A DNA stretch of 64,000 nt from Antedon mediterranea (Eukaryota > Echinodermata > Crinoidea > Comatulida > Antedonidae): NCBI RefSeq assembly GCF_964355755.1, contig NC_092672.1, forward strand, positions 20,644,501 through 20,708,500, read 5' to 3'. The notes beneath the pieces were generated by a model. It saw only the letters and a list, made by a program, of their open reading frames with translations, made no database searches and was not told where the DNA came from. Positions 11,357 through 22,694 of this stretch are shown in pieces. The translations under genes were made by a program, and so were the position numbers. Numbering within the stretch: the first letter of the stretch is position 1; every line of letters starts with the position of its first letter.

Positions 11357-13164
11357 AAATTTCACTATATTTAAAAAATCGTAAATGAGTTACACTCAAA
11401 TTTTAAAGATGAGGGCTAAGTAAACGGGACCAGTGGTCCCACTCTACCTTATACTGAACGACTAACGGTGTACCCTAGTATAATCCCACCAAGTGAATCT
11501 CAGGAACAATCCGCCGTTTTTTCACAAATACAGTTTCAAATTTCACTATATTTTAAAAATAGTAAATGAGTTACACTCAAATTTTAAAGATGAGGGCTGA
11601 GTAAACGGGACCATTGGTCCCACTCTAACTTATACTGGACGACTAAGGGGGTACCCTAGTATATTCCCACCAAGTGACTCCCAGGAACAATCCGCCATTT
11701 TATCACAAATACAGTATCAAATTTCACTATATTTTAAAATATTATTCGTAATTGAGTTACACTCAAATTTTAAAGATAAGGGCTGAGTAAACGGGACCAG
11801 TGGTCCCACTCTAACTTAAACTGGACAACTAAAGAGGTACCCTAGTATAATCCCACCAAGTGAATCCCAGGAACAATCCGCCATTTTCTCACAAATACAG
11901 TATCAAATTTCACTATATTTTAAAAATCGTAAATGAGTTACACTCAAATTTAAAAGATGAGGGCTGAGTAAACGGGACCAGTGGTCCCACTCTAACTTAT
12001 ACTGGACGACTAAGGGGGTACCCTAGTATAATCCCACCAAGTGACTCTCAGGAACAATCCGCCGTTTTCTCACAAATACAGTACAGTATCAAATTTCACT
12101 ATATTTTAAAAATCGTAAATGAGTTACACTCAAATTTTAAAGATGAGAGCTGAGTAAACGGGACCAGTGGTCCCACTCTAACTTATACTGGACAACTAAG
12201 GAGGTACCCTAGTATAATCCCACCAAGTGACTCCCGGGAACAATCCGCCATTTTCTCACAAATACAGTATCAAATTTCACTATATTTTTTAAATCGTAAA
12301 TGAGTTACACTCAAATTTTAAAGATGAGGGCTGAGTAAACGGTACCAGTGGTCCCACTCTAATTTATTCTGGACGACTAAGATGTACCTTAGTATAATCC
12401 CACCAAGTGACTCCCAGGAACAATCCGCCATTTTCTCACAAATACAGTTTCAAATTTAACTATATTTTAAAAATTGTAATTGAGTTACACTCAAATTTTA
12501 AAGATGAGGGTTGAGTAAACGGGACCAGTGGTCCCACTCTAACTTATACAGGATGACTAAAGAGGTACCCTAGTATAATCCCACCAAGTGACTCTCAGGA
12601 ACAATCCGCCGTTTTCTCACAAATACAGTATCAAATTTCACTATATTTTAAAAATCGTAAATGAGTTACACTCAAATTTAAAAGATGAGGGCTGAGTAAA
12701 CGGGACCAGTGGTCGCACTCTAACTTATACTGGACGACTAAGGAGGTACCCTAGTATAATCCCCCCAAGTGATTCCCAGGAACAATCCGCCATTTTCTCA
12801 CAAATACAGTTTCAAATTTAACTATATTTTAAAAATTGTAATTGAGTTACACTCAAATTTAAAAGATGAGGGCTGAGTAAACCGGACCAGTGGTCCCACT
12901 CTTACTTATACTGGACGACTAAGGGGGTACCCTAGTATAATCCCACCAAGTGACTCCCAGGAACAATCCGCCATTTTCTCACAAATACAGTTTCAAATTG
13001 AACTATATTTTAAAAATCGTAATTGAGTTACACTCACATTTTAAAGATGAGTGCTGAGTAAACGTGACCAGTGGTCCCACTCTAACTTATACTGGACGAC
13101 TAAGGAGGCACCCTAGTATAATCCCACCAAGTGAATCCCAGGAACAATCCGCCGTTTTTCTCAC
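11357..13164 (-). repeat. foldback element, right inverted tandem array (~10 units)
   Basis: The same unit appears reverse-complemented, with CAATCCGCC marks near 11508, 11688, 11874, 12054, 12239, 12421, 12602, 12782, 12966 and 13147. At the switch the direct unit breaks after GTCCAGTATAA (about 11357) and the inverted unit begins at once with ATTTCACTATATTT. There is no spacer, so a transcript or single strand would snap back into a near-complete duplex of about 1.9 kb. Confidence 0.92.
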
Positions 13165-13317
13165 AAATATTTAATTCCTAATACCATAAAAGCCATAAGT
13201 AACAATGAAAATGTAAAGAATGCACAAACGGCGTTTCATAGTTATTGTTGGCTGGAAAAAATAAAAGTGGGCTGGCTTATTGTTGGCTGGCTTATTGTTG
13301 GCTAGCTTGACACAAGC
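13165..13317 (-). repeat. foldback element, right unique inverted terminus
   Basis: This is the near-perfect reverse complement of 5818-5970. It ends CTAGCTTGACACAAGC and is followed directly by the 9-bp duplication. Confidence 0.9.
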
Positions 13318-13326
13318 AACAAGTTG
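13318..13326. repeat. 9-bp target-site duplication, right
   Basis: AACAAGTTG is identical to 5809-5817. Confidence 0.85.
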
Positions 13327-13419
13327 TTACGTTTGTTACTGGTAATATTTTGTGGTAATAATGTATAGTTTAGTGAATGTTGATAGACAAAAATGGCGAA
13401 ATAAATGTAAAGGTACACT

Positions 13420-13760
13420 CTACTCTACTACACTACTAGGGCCGGCTAGGCTAGCCTAGCCTAGCTAGGCCTAAATACTACTCTACTAGTAGGCCTAGGC
13501 CCTAGCTAAGCCCTAGGCTAAGTGTCTGTAGGCGTACTTATGTAGGGTGATGTAGGCCTATGGCTATACTAGACAAAAAGGGTGCTGGAGTAATAGTATC
13601 GTAGAAGGAACAGGTAGGCTGGCCCAGGTCTAGTAAAAGTTAGGCCTATAGCTAGCTAGGCCTAGGTACTGTTTAGGCATAGCCTACTACGTACTAGGTA
13701 GGCCTGTCTTGCTTACTAGGCATATTATTAGGCCTATAGGATAGATAATCATAGCACTTT
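13420..13760. repeat. CTAG/GGCC-rich low-complexity patch
   Basis: This stretch is built largely from CTAG, TAGGCCTA and CCTAGG words (for example GGCTAGGCTAGCCTAGCC near 13445), unlike its flanks. It has no period long enough to be a minisatellite and no reading frame. It may be a local expansion of the TAGGCC word that recurs across the window. Confidence 0.7.
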
Positions 13761-14537
13761 TCCTACTGGAATTACGGAAAGACTTGATGATTTTAGGGGC
13801 CAAACCATATCATATAATATAATTATAAATAAAGGAAGTAAATTTGTTAAACATCTTTGTATCAAAATTGATTAAATTCACATCTTTAATGAATGGTGGC
13901 ACAGAATAGTTGTAGCTCTGTTGTTAAGAAAGCTAATTGTAATACTGTACTCCCTGCCCAGCTTGGTGGGCTGCCTTTTGATGGCTTACTTCCTGGCCTA
14001 GCCTTTGACGATAAGATGGAAGCAATGGATTAACTGAATAAAGTTTACTTAGAACAGTAGGTGTGTGTTTATAACAAAGAAAGATGAATGTTTTCATTTT
14101 TTAGTGAATTACTGATTCTATTTAACTCAGCTCTGCCTTGAAAATTTCTCCCCATTACATTCAACTCACAAACATTCAAATATTTGTATACTAATGCCAA
14201 GGCATGATAACATGCTGCCACAGCTGCCAGCTATACTACAGTATCACCTAGTTTATTTAGCAGGGTTCTGGAATATCAGCAGAAGTTGTAGCAAAGCATC
14301 TTGTATCTTATGGATGTTACCTTCTGTAGCTATTAAATCAAATCAAAATCACAGGAAGAATGGCAACATTTTATTTTAACATATTTAAAAACACTATATT
14401 TAAACTGTACCTTAGTATATGAACATAATAAAAACTGTAAATCCAGAAGAACAACATAAAAAAGGTAAGTCACAATGTGTAAATCATTCAAAAGTCTGAT
14501 GGAATATGAATTGATGATACAAAATGAATTTAAATAT
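13760..14537. other. unannotated AT-rich stretch
   Basis: No gene or repeat was recognised. The short frames at 14194-14379 and 14333-14560 show no domain and overlap on opposite strands. Confidence 0.5.
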
Positions 14538-14860
14538 CTTGTCACCTGACCATTGCACAATCTTAGTGAATTCAGTCTTTTATCTCATTTTTATTTACCA
14601 AATAAAGAGTGATTTAAATCCTCACATATTTTCATAGCCTTTGTCAGCTTATTGGGGTTTGATCATGTCATCTGGACTGATTTCAATAATATTTGTTCTT
14701 CTTGTCACCTGACCATTGCACAATCTTAGTGAATTCAGTCTTTTATCTCATTTTTATTTACCAAATAAAGAGTGATTTAAATCCTCACATATTTTCATAG
14801 CCTTTGTCAGCTTATTGGGGTTTGATCATGTCATCTGGACTGATTTCAATAATATTTGTT
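14538..14860. repeat. 163-bp tandem duplication
   Basis: Two near-identical 163-bp units begin CTTGTCACCTGACCATTGCA at 14538 and 14701, both running through GGGTTTGATCATGTCATCTG. The near identity implies a recent duplication. Confidence 0.9.
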
Positions 14861-15263
14861 TTTCTCTTTTATTCTCTATCTAGAAAATCATGGCACTTTC
14901 AACTTTTAAATCCCAAAAAATAAAAAAATTATTATAAACACTCATGTATAGAATTTGTCAAATTTTATATAAATATTTATTAACATAGTAAATAAGTCAA
15001 TACAGTAATTGTGTCATATTTGTTGTGATTGTTTGTTATCCAAACATGATAAATATTTGTATACATTACCTTTTTTTTATTCATCATTAATGATCATAAC
15101 AGTTTAAATTTGTAACTTATCATCTAGATTTTTCCTCCTTCACTGTAAATGAAATGATAAAATGCACTTTGTGAAGTGAAACAAATTAATGTAATAAAAT
15201 TAACTTAATGAAATAAATTAAATCAATAAACTAGACATGGAACTCGTCACTTGACGACGAGTT

Positions 15264-16318
15264 TGGTTATCCGCCCGCAACAAAACGTATCTTGCGCATT
15301 CAATTACTTTTCAGTTATGACTTTTCCAAAAAGTATCCTATTCAAAATTAAAACTGCCTTTTCGGTGTAATAACCAAATAAATCTTTTTATTTAATTGTT
15401 TTCGCCTGATGAGATTCGAACCCGGTACCTCTGATATTAAAGGCGGTTGCACTACACATCGAGCCATATGAGCACCTGCTGAAGAAAATCCGAAGAAAGA
15501 TTACTCGTTCACTCGTGAACCCCTCGATGCAAGTTGATTATTACATACCGAACTAATCATAATTTTTACTATTATAAAATCTTCACAAATTTTAAACAGT
15601 GACATATTATGAAAGTTTATGAAGTTTCATATATTACAATATGAAGAAAAAAGATAAACGTTATGTTTATTGTTTTGTTTTTTGAAAATGTTATTGTTGG
15701 TTTGATTGTAAAAATTTCAAAAATTATATTTAATATGCAAATAATGTAGCCATCAAACACGTTTTAACATTCAACAATATAATAAATCACATCTATGATT
15801 CATACACTGCAACAAAATAAAATAAAAAATAGGGGTAACCTTGCATTCTGATGAACTGTATCGTTTTTAAAAGTAGACATATTTTGCAACATTTTCACAA
15901 TTTTTTAACGTTTAACGTGCGCAACCAGTCATGTTTAAAGTACTCGTAGAACGTCATCTCGAGTTGACTAGTGAATAAAATAACATAAAATTGTTAACGG
16001 AAGTTTGAAAAACACAATTAATGTAAAAGAAATGCTCATACGCGTTCCCTGTGCCGTGCGCGCGTAAAAATGTTATGTTAAATACGCAAAATTTATAAAA
16101 TCGCGCGAAAGTCACGTTGCACAGTTGCAAACGTCGTGAAAACCTTCACTGCACAACTTCATTGAATGGCGATATGTTGAGAAAATTACGAATCGTTATG
16201 TTTGCAAGTTTTAGAGATACGCGTGACACAAAAATTACAGAAAGAAGAATAGGGGAAAAAAAAATATGATTTCGTACAATCACAAGAGGTTATCCAGCAA
16301 CTTCGTTGCGGATAACCA
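15264..16318. mobile_element. ~1.05-kb non-autonomous element with TGGTTATCCGC ends
   Basis: The left end TGGTTATCCGC (15264-15274) and the right end GCGGATAACCA (16308-16318) are inverted. The right end also folds into a hairpin: GGTTATCC and GCAAC, a TTC loop, then GTTGC and GGATAACC. The interior is CpG-rich, shares sequence with 250-700, and contains a tRNA-like segment on the minus strand. There is no protein frame. A Helitron-like reading was considered because of the 3' hairpin, but no CTRR end is visible. Confidence 0.55.
15400..15484 (-). repeat. tRNA-like (SINE-type) Pol III box segment
   Basis: On the minus strand, TGGCTCGATGTG (A-box-like, 15455-15466) is followed 43 bases later by GGGTTCGAATC (B box, 15413-15423), which is tRNA spacing. 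The predicted T stem and acceptor stem do not pair properly, so this is a tRNA-derived repeat and not a working tRNA gene. Confidence 0.5.
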
Positions 16319-16319
16319 A

Positions 16320-17448
16320 TTTAAACTTAGATTACAAATACTGCCACCAGTGTCCCAACATTTGAGATCACTTCTTTCTTATAAATATACTGCCACCAAT
16401 GTAAGCTTATTTGTTATCTTTGCTGTTCTATATTTGTAATCAATACAAAGGTTAAAGTTTAAATATTACCTTTTTATGGATTCTCTCCCTACAGTGTTGA
16501 GCCTAATCTAATACTGTTTTACTTAAATTGTACAAAGGGTTCTTAAAGCTTATCCACATGTCTAAATTAGACGGAAGTTTTTCAATTCAATTGTTATTTA
16601 CAGTTTTGCTGTAAGAAATTGATAGGTTGCTAATTTAAATTGATTTAACAAAGTTACGAATGTGAATTGAGATTGTTCCAAATGGCTGGAATGACATAAA
16701 AGAGTTACAATGGACAAAAGGGATACAGAAAGTGGGGAAATCTCTTCTTTGATTAATAAAGTATTACAGACAAAAACGTTTCATTATTTTGTGTTTTGGC
16801 CTAGAGGGCGTTGTTAGGAATTGTGTTGTTAATTGTTCAAACATTTTAAAAGATTACTTTGTACTGTTCATATTTATTTTACAGGGTGTGAGTGAGTGTA
16901 GCTACTGTATGATACAAAGTACAATGTTATTGAACTTCCTTCAATACAGACTTGTAAACAATTGACTATTTTGTAATTTGCACATTTTGAGCTTTGCTGT
17001 CATGTGACTATACAATCACTCAAATTTTAAATAAAATCATGAAATTCATTTTTAAACATTTAATTTGATTTATTCACCATGTGACATGATCAAAAGGAAA
17101 AATCAATATGCATCTGTAGTATAAGATACTTTATTAAAATGTCATTATAGCACACGGGAGAATTGGAAGTAAAGTTTCACAATAGTAAAAAATAGTTGAA
17201 ATGGTAAATCATACAAAATGAAAAATCTATACAAAATTAACAAATCAGGATAACAAGAAACAAACATAATAAAAATAAGATAAAAATTTATTTGACATTG
17301 ACATTATCTTATATTATGACCTTTGGATTTTCTATTTATTTTACCTTGTCTTTAACCAATATTACATTTGAAATTGTAGGGCAATGATACAATCAAAGCA
17401 AACATTAAATCATGCGACTTTGAATACTTGATTGACGCAGACAATATA
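16320..17448. other. unannotated AT-rich stretch
   Basis: No coding or RNA feature was recognised. A short direct repeat, ATACTGCCACCA, occurs near 16339 and 16388. Confidence 0.5.
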
Positions 17449-17796
17449 ACAATTCTTGTCCAGTATTGGTCTTCATTATTTCAAATCTTTAAAAGTAAAA
17501 TGTTTACTGTAGAGTATTTGTGTTGTAGCTGTTTAACAATTCTTGTCCAGTATTGGTCTTCATTATTGCATATCTTCAAAGTAAAATGTTCACTATAGAG
17601 TATTTGTGTTGTAGCTGTTTAACAATTCTTGTCCAGTATTGGTCTTCATTATTGCATATCTTTAAAAGTAAAATGTTCATTATAGAGTATTTGTGTTGTA
17701 GCTGTTTAACAATTCTTGTCCAGTATTGGTCTTCATTATTGCATATCTTTAAAAGTAAAATGTTCATTATAGAGTATTTGTGTTGTAGCTGTTTGT
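17449..17796. repeat. 87-bp minisatellite, 4 copies
   Basis: Units beginning ACAATTCTTGTCCAGTATTG occur at about 17449, 17536, 17622 and 17709, with a period of 86-87 bp. Because 87 is divisible by three, open frames with repeated peptides run through it on both strands (17553-17915 and 17576-17845). These have no start context or domain and are not called as genes. Confidence 0.92.
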
Positions 17797-17799
17797 CAT

Positions 17800-18930
17800 G
17801 TTGGTTTACCTGCTTGTCTTTACATTCTATTTGTATGTTAAACATTTTGTACAGAGAGTTAAGTTTTACATGTTACCCAGTTGTTTCTTGTGTATGGGCA
17901 AAGTGTAATAAATAATAATCTTTATTGAAAATGATACCTTAATATTTTCATCTGTTGCAACTGATATTACAATTTCTTGAGTCGTAGATTGTATACCTTT
18001 GAAATCTCCTGTCTGATTCAGCAGCCGGTTATCTAATGTATACATTTTAGTTTTCTTATAGTTGTTTAACTTCATAGGTAGAATAATCATGTTGTCATAC
18101 TGTATGTCATTTATTTGAATGGGTTCATACAGCACAACTTAATTTGTTTGTATTAATAGTTCATATGATCATTTTCTTTGGTTTTTTGCCTGTAAACATT
18201 CAATTGGTTAGATTTTGTCTTGTCTCTCATTAAGTAGGCCTACTAAAATTGTTTAATAAAGAATATATTTAACACCAATGTTGGCCATGCCTGTTGTTTG
18301 AACTTAGACTACATTAATATAATAACCTTTGCCTTAGTTTACTGTTTGTTTTCACCCTCTTATTTCCCCTTAGTAATATCATCTGATAAACAAGCAAATA
18401 TTAAACCAGGCTTTGTTGCACTATTGTACTTGTAGCATTGAATATAGTAGGTTTATTTATATACTTTTTTAAACACTCTAAAGTAAAATTCACAATAAAC
18501 TATTTACAGTTTGTCTTCTGTCTTTATACAATTGTGTTTCAATATTATTATCAACCAAATTACAAAATAGTGTATAATTTACTTTATTAATATTTAAAAC
18601 CAAAGTTGTTTTTTTAAATCTTTAAATTCAACGATCAAAGTCTTTATCAGATTGTCTGTTGACTGATTAGCAATTGTGCTCTGTATTTTATTTACTATAA
18701 ATTTATAAAAATTGACAAGTTATATTATCATTCAAGCAATATAAGTTTTTTATTTTTTATAAACAATAAACGTGAGTCTTTGAAGAATTTCATTTCGCTT
18801 CTAAGTTTATCAAAGAAAGAGTAAACGGAGAGTACTTTCCTCCATGCTCAAACGTTTAAATCTCTATATGAAATCTTTATCACCTGACGTCATGACATCA
18901 TCAGTTGTTGATGATGTTGTATTGAAGGTC
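17800..18930. other. unannotated AT-rich stretch
   Basis: No gene, RNA or repeat was recognised. Confidence 0.5.
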
Positions 18931-18933
18931 ATG

Positions 18934-19110
18934 CGGTCCCTGGCCAGGTGAGAATGCAATTAGGTGATTGTACAGATTGTTCATTGTTTTATCTATCTTC
19001 CTTCTAATGTTTGACTCTCTAATTGACTCTGTCTATCTTTCCATTCTGTTTCCTTAGATAGGATGTTTGCCTCCCAGTTTGGTACATGATTTTCACCTGG
19101 CCAGGGACCG
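18934..19110. mobile_element. 177-bp element with perfect 18-bp inverted ends
   Basis: CGGTCCCTGGCCAGGTGA (18934-18951) and its exact reverse complement (19093-19110) bound a 177-bp segment of low-complexity pyrimidine-rich DNA. The core TGGCCA is itself palindromic. This is probably a small MITE or foldback remnant. No target duplication could be assigned. Confidence 0.6.
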
Positions 19111-19959
19111 TACAACCTCCAATCTAAAACCGGAAGAGGCGTACTATGTCAGCATCCTTTAATAATTCACCTTTGACACAGAATGTGATAGAGTTAAGTT
19201 ATGAATCATTGTTATATTGTTCAAAGATCTAGAGCACAAAATATCTATTCTATTATTGGAATAGCGTTCAGTAGGACCAACACAATTTCAGTCGGTATTT
19301 GATTTTCACATTTATTTTCGTTTTTTCTTAACTTTAATTTTTTTATCGTGTGCTTCACTTTGTATCATTTATACTTGTTTTTATTACAACAGAAAATTTA
19401 TTTAAATAAAAATGTAAAATTGAATGCAAAACTTTCTTTGTTTTGTTGATTACAGCTTTAATTGAAGCCATAATGAAAAAAAAAACCAAAAAACTCTGGC
19501 ATATAGTAATGTAGGAAATATAAATAAGTGAATATTTACAATTAAAACAAATTTATAAATTTACAAACTACCCATTAACAATGCTGAAGTATCCAAAGTC
19601 CAAATACAGTGTATTTTGTAAGGACCTTTTGTTATCACTATTAGTGGTTGCAGGTTATACTTACACCACCTGATTTACAAAAACCTATACATTTATGTTG
19701 ATATTGTTTTTGTTATCCTAACTCCAGGGAAGTGACTTGAGTTTCTGGCAGTGGCACTCTTTGTTGTAATGTTCATTTGAATAATGTCTTGTATGAACCT
19801 CATCTCATTTAGTGATTGTATTATAGTATTTTGTCTAATTTTAAGTACAATTATATAATTGTATTTTTACAAGACCTTAATCAGTCATTATTAGAGTTTA
19901 CCTGAGGTACCTTGATACACCTTGTTTGCTTTACCTAAAATAGTAATTCACGTTGGTTT

Positions 19960-20205
19960 GTAGTTGTAATCAACTAAATGATAAGAACAAAGCAAACACT
20001 AAGTCACGCTATGTTGTAATTTGTATAGAATCCATTGAATTGCACTGGTTATCACTATATAAATAATGATATAAAAGTGTTTGGTCTTCTGTACAACAAC
20101 CACTTGCATTCAACTTTTGAAAAGGAAACGTTGCATATTTTGGATTTCTTTTATTTTAGCATTACCACTGTAAGTGTATGTAGTACTTGTAGGTCTAAAT
20201 AATGT
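19960..20205. repeat. diverged duplication of 25150-25390
   Basis: Words such as TTTGTAGTTGTAATCAACTA, ATTGAATTGCACTGGTTATC, TTGGTCTTCTGTACAACAA and TTTTAGCATTACC recur in the same order just upstream of ankyrin-gene exon 1 (25160-25360). The alignment continues after the minisatellite: 21325-21430 matches 25440-25560. Confidence 0.7.
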
Positions 20206-21314
20206 TATAACATTATTTGATAGAGAAAGCATTGCTTGAGGAAATTGTTGATAGAAGAGACATTGGATTTTATATTTACCCTATTTCAACATCATGTTAT
20301 AACATTATTTGATAGAGAAAGCATTGCTTGAGGAAATTGTTGATAGAGAAGACATTGGATTTTATATTTACTCTATTTCAACATCATGTTATAACATTAT
20401 TTGATAGAGAAAGCATTGGTTGAGGAAAGTGTTGATAGAGGAGACATTGGATTATATATTTACTCTATTTCAACCTCATGTTATAACATTATTTGATAGA
20501 GAAAGCATTGGTTGAGGAAATTGTTGATAGAAGAGACATTGTATTATATATTTACTCTATTTCAACATCATGTTATAACATTATTTGATAGAGAAAGCAT
20601 TGGTTGAGGAAATTGTTGATAGAAGAGACATTGTATTATATATTTACTCTATTTCAACATCATGTTATAACATTATTTGATAGAGAAAGCATTGGTTGAG
20701 GAAATTGTTGATAGAAGAGATATTGTATTATATATTTACTCTCTTTCAACATCATGTTATAACATTATTTGATAGAGAAAGCATTGGTTGAGGAAATTGT
20801 TGATAGAAGAGACATTGTATTATATATTTACTCTCTTTCAACATCATGTTATAACATTATTTGATAGAGAAAGCATTGGTTGAAGAAATTGTTGATAGAA
20901 GAGACATTGATTATATATTTACTCTCTTTCAACATCATGTTATAACATTATTTGATAGAGAAAGCATTGGTTGAAGAAATTGTTGATAGAAGAGACATTG
21001 TATTATATATTTTACTCTCTTTCAACATCATGTTATAACATTATTTGATAGAGAAAGCATTGGTTGAAGAAATTGTTGATAGAAGAGATATTGTATTATA
21101 TATTTACTCTATTTCAACATCATGTTATAACATTATTTGATAGAGAAAGCATTGGTTGAGGAAATTGTTGATAGAAAAAGAGACATTGTATTATATATTT
21201 ACTCTATTTCAACATCATGTTATAACATTATTTGATAGAGAAAGCATTGGTTGAGGAAATTGTTGATAGAAGAGACATTGTATTATATATTTACTCTATT
21301 TCAACATCATGTTC
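20201..21314. repeat. ~92-bp minisatellite, 12 copies
   Basis: Twelve units of about 92 bp start ATGTTATAACATTATTTGAT, then GAGAAAGCATTGGTTGAGG and TTTACTCTATTTCAACATC. Units 4-12 are nearly identical. A single degenerate unit survives at 25388-25452 in the duplicated segment, so the expansion happened on this copy after the duplication. Confidence 0.92.
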
Positions 21315-21374
21315 AGTTCTTGTATATTTATATTTGTTACTTTCAAAATTAGAGGGAGGGATGCTTTTATTTAG

Positions 21375-21500
21375 GAAAAGGGTGATTTAAAGCCACAACA
21401 GTTTGTAGATGATTCTAATGATGTTGATCAGATTTCTGTAGAAGCTAATGCACTTGTCAATTGTATGACCCACTATACGACAAGATTACATGGTTTTGCA
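21375..21500 (+). pseudogene. possible exon or exon remnant
   Basis: After a good 3' splice-site sequence (TGCTTTTATTTAG) an open frame reads EKGDLKPQQFVDDSNDVDQI, followed by SVEANALVNCMTHYTTRLHG. The residue composition looks like real protein, unlike the surrounding AT-rich frames. The paralogous DNA at 25520-25690 keeps the LKPQ..DD.ND frame in a 99-bp tandem pair. No good 5' splice site follows. I do not recognise the protein. It could be an upstream exon of the ankyrin gene or a pseudo-exon. Confidence 0.3.
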
Positions 21501-21644
21501 AATATTTTTTTCCCCATATTTTTTAATTCCACAATTTTTCCAGTCATTTTAATTTTGTAAAGCTCGGTTTACACTACACTTAACAACTTCTTGTGTTTGT
21601 ACTACAATTCAAAAGGAAATCATGTGTAGGAGTTTTGTAAATGA

Positions 21645-21915
21645 ATTGTATAGAATTCTAAAGTGAAATTCAATAGAATACTTGTGTATTGTGCTTCTAT
21701 ATTTAATAAGTGCATAGACCGTGGACACCTTTTTGTGATATCAAAGTTAGGTACTATTCATTGTGAATACTATATAATAGAAATATACTCTAAAGAGTAG
21801 ACAGTTGGTGCTATGAATTGATTGAATTCAGACAACTAGAAAGTCAGTCCAGTTATTGTGAATTACCAGATTATTCCAGTTTAGTCAATAATAATGTAAG
21901 TTTGCAATGTAGATG
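21645..21915. repeat. segmental duplication, copy 1
   Basis: AAGTGCATAGACCGTG, AGAGTAGACAGTTGGTGCTA and TAAGTTTGCAATGTAG recur in order at 22695-22975, with moderate divergence. Confidence 0.75.
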
Positions 21916-22694
21916 TAAAGTACAGTAAGATATACAGTATATTGCTAGTTTTATAGATACATTTTTATAAATTTTATTTTATTATTTTATAATTTTGATT
22001 AATATTAAGAGTAAGAGTTTTAAGGAAGAAGGAAGCTGAAATAAGCTGGTTGAGAATTGAAATGTTTGGATACAAGAGAAGAAAATTAAATGAGTTGTTA
22101 CAACAGGATATGTCTATGTTTAAAGATTTAACGTTAAACTTACATTTTGTGTTAGTTTTGCTCATGATTGACAGTTTTATTAAATTCAGACAGTGCTAGC
22201 TAATAGAAACAACTGTTAATGCCAGCATAGAAAAAACAACAGAAAGCCTAAAAGAGAAAATGATCAACAGTATGTAGATTTAGGAGAACACTTTAATATA
22301 GTTTAACTGTATTTCCTTAATAACATATCATGTTTTATAGCCTGATAAAATTGTATACTTCTTAGTCAATGTAAAGTTAGGCCTATACTATAATAATTTA
22401 ATTTAATTTATATATAATTTATTCCTGTTGGTCTGTCAGTTTTTTAAACAGGTAACAAGTTAGATCTAGTATACCAACAGACCTACAGAAATCAATTGGT
22501 ATACTAGATGTAATGTGTTAAATGTTTTATTATTTTTTCTTTCTTAACTTTCAGTCCTGTAGTTACCATACCGAGAATTTTCCTAAAATGTGTAGTAATA
22601 AATTAAAATACTATTTATTTTTTTTTTACCTAAAATAGCAATTATTTACTAATAAAAACTGTTTCCCTCTAGTACTTTTTAGGGGTTTTATAGA

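Larger units (their letters stand above)
5818..13317. mobile_element. 7.5-kb foldback-type transposable element
   Basis: The whole 7.5-kb block is bounded by 9-bp direct repeats and by 153-bp inverted termini that match almost base for base. One difference seen is CGCGG near 5909 against CGCCG in the right copy. Between the termini lie only tandem copies of a ~181-191-bp unit: about 30 in direct orientation (5971 to about 11356), then about 10 in inverted orientation to 13164, with no unique loop at the switch. This is the architecture of foldback elements (FB in Drosophila, TU in sea urchin). No transposase or other coding frame is present, so it must be moved by a protein encoded elsewhere. 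The arms are unequal (about 5.5 and 2.0 kb). This fits repeat-number change by unequal exchange. Confidence 0.9.

Noticed and set aside
5971-13164. CRISPR-like reading of the regular repeats
   Set aside because: The units are contiguous with no unique spacers, 181 bp long, inverted half-way, in an animal genome.
17553-17915. 120-codon frame with a threefold repeated peptide
   Set aside because: Produced by an 87-bp minisatellite whose period is divisible by three; an equally open frame exists on the other strand.
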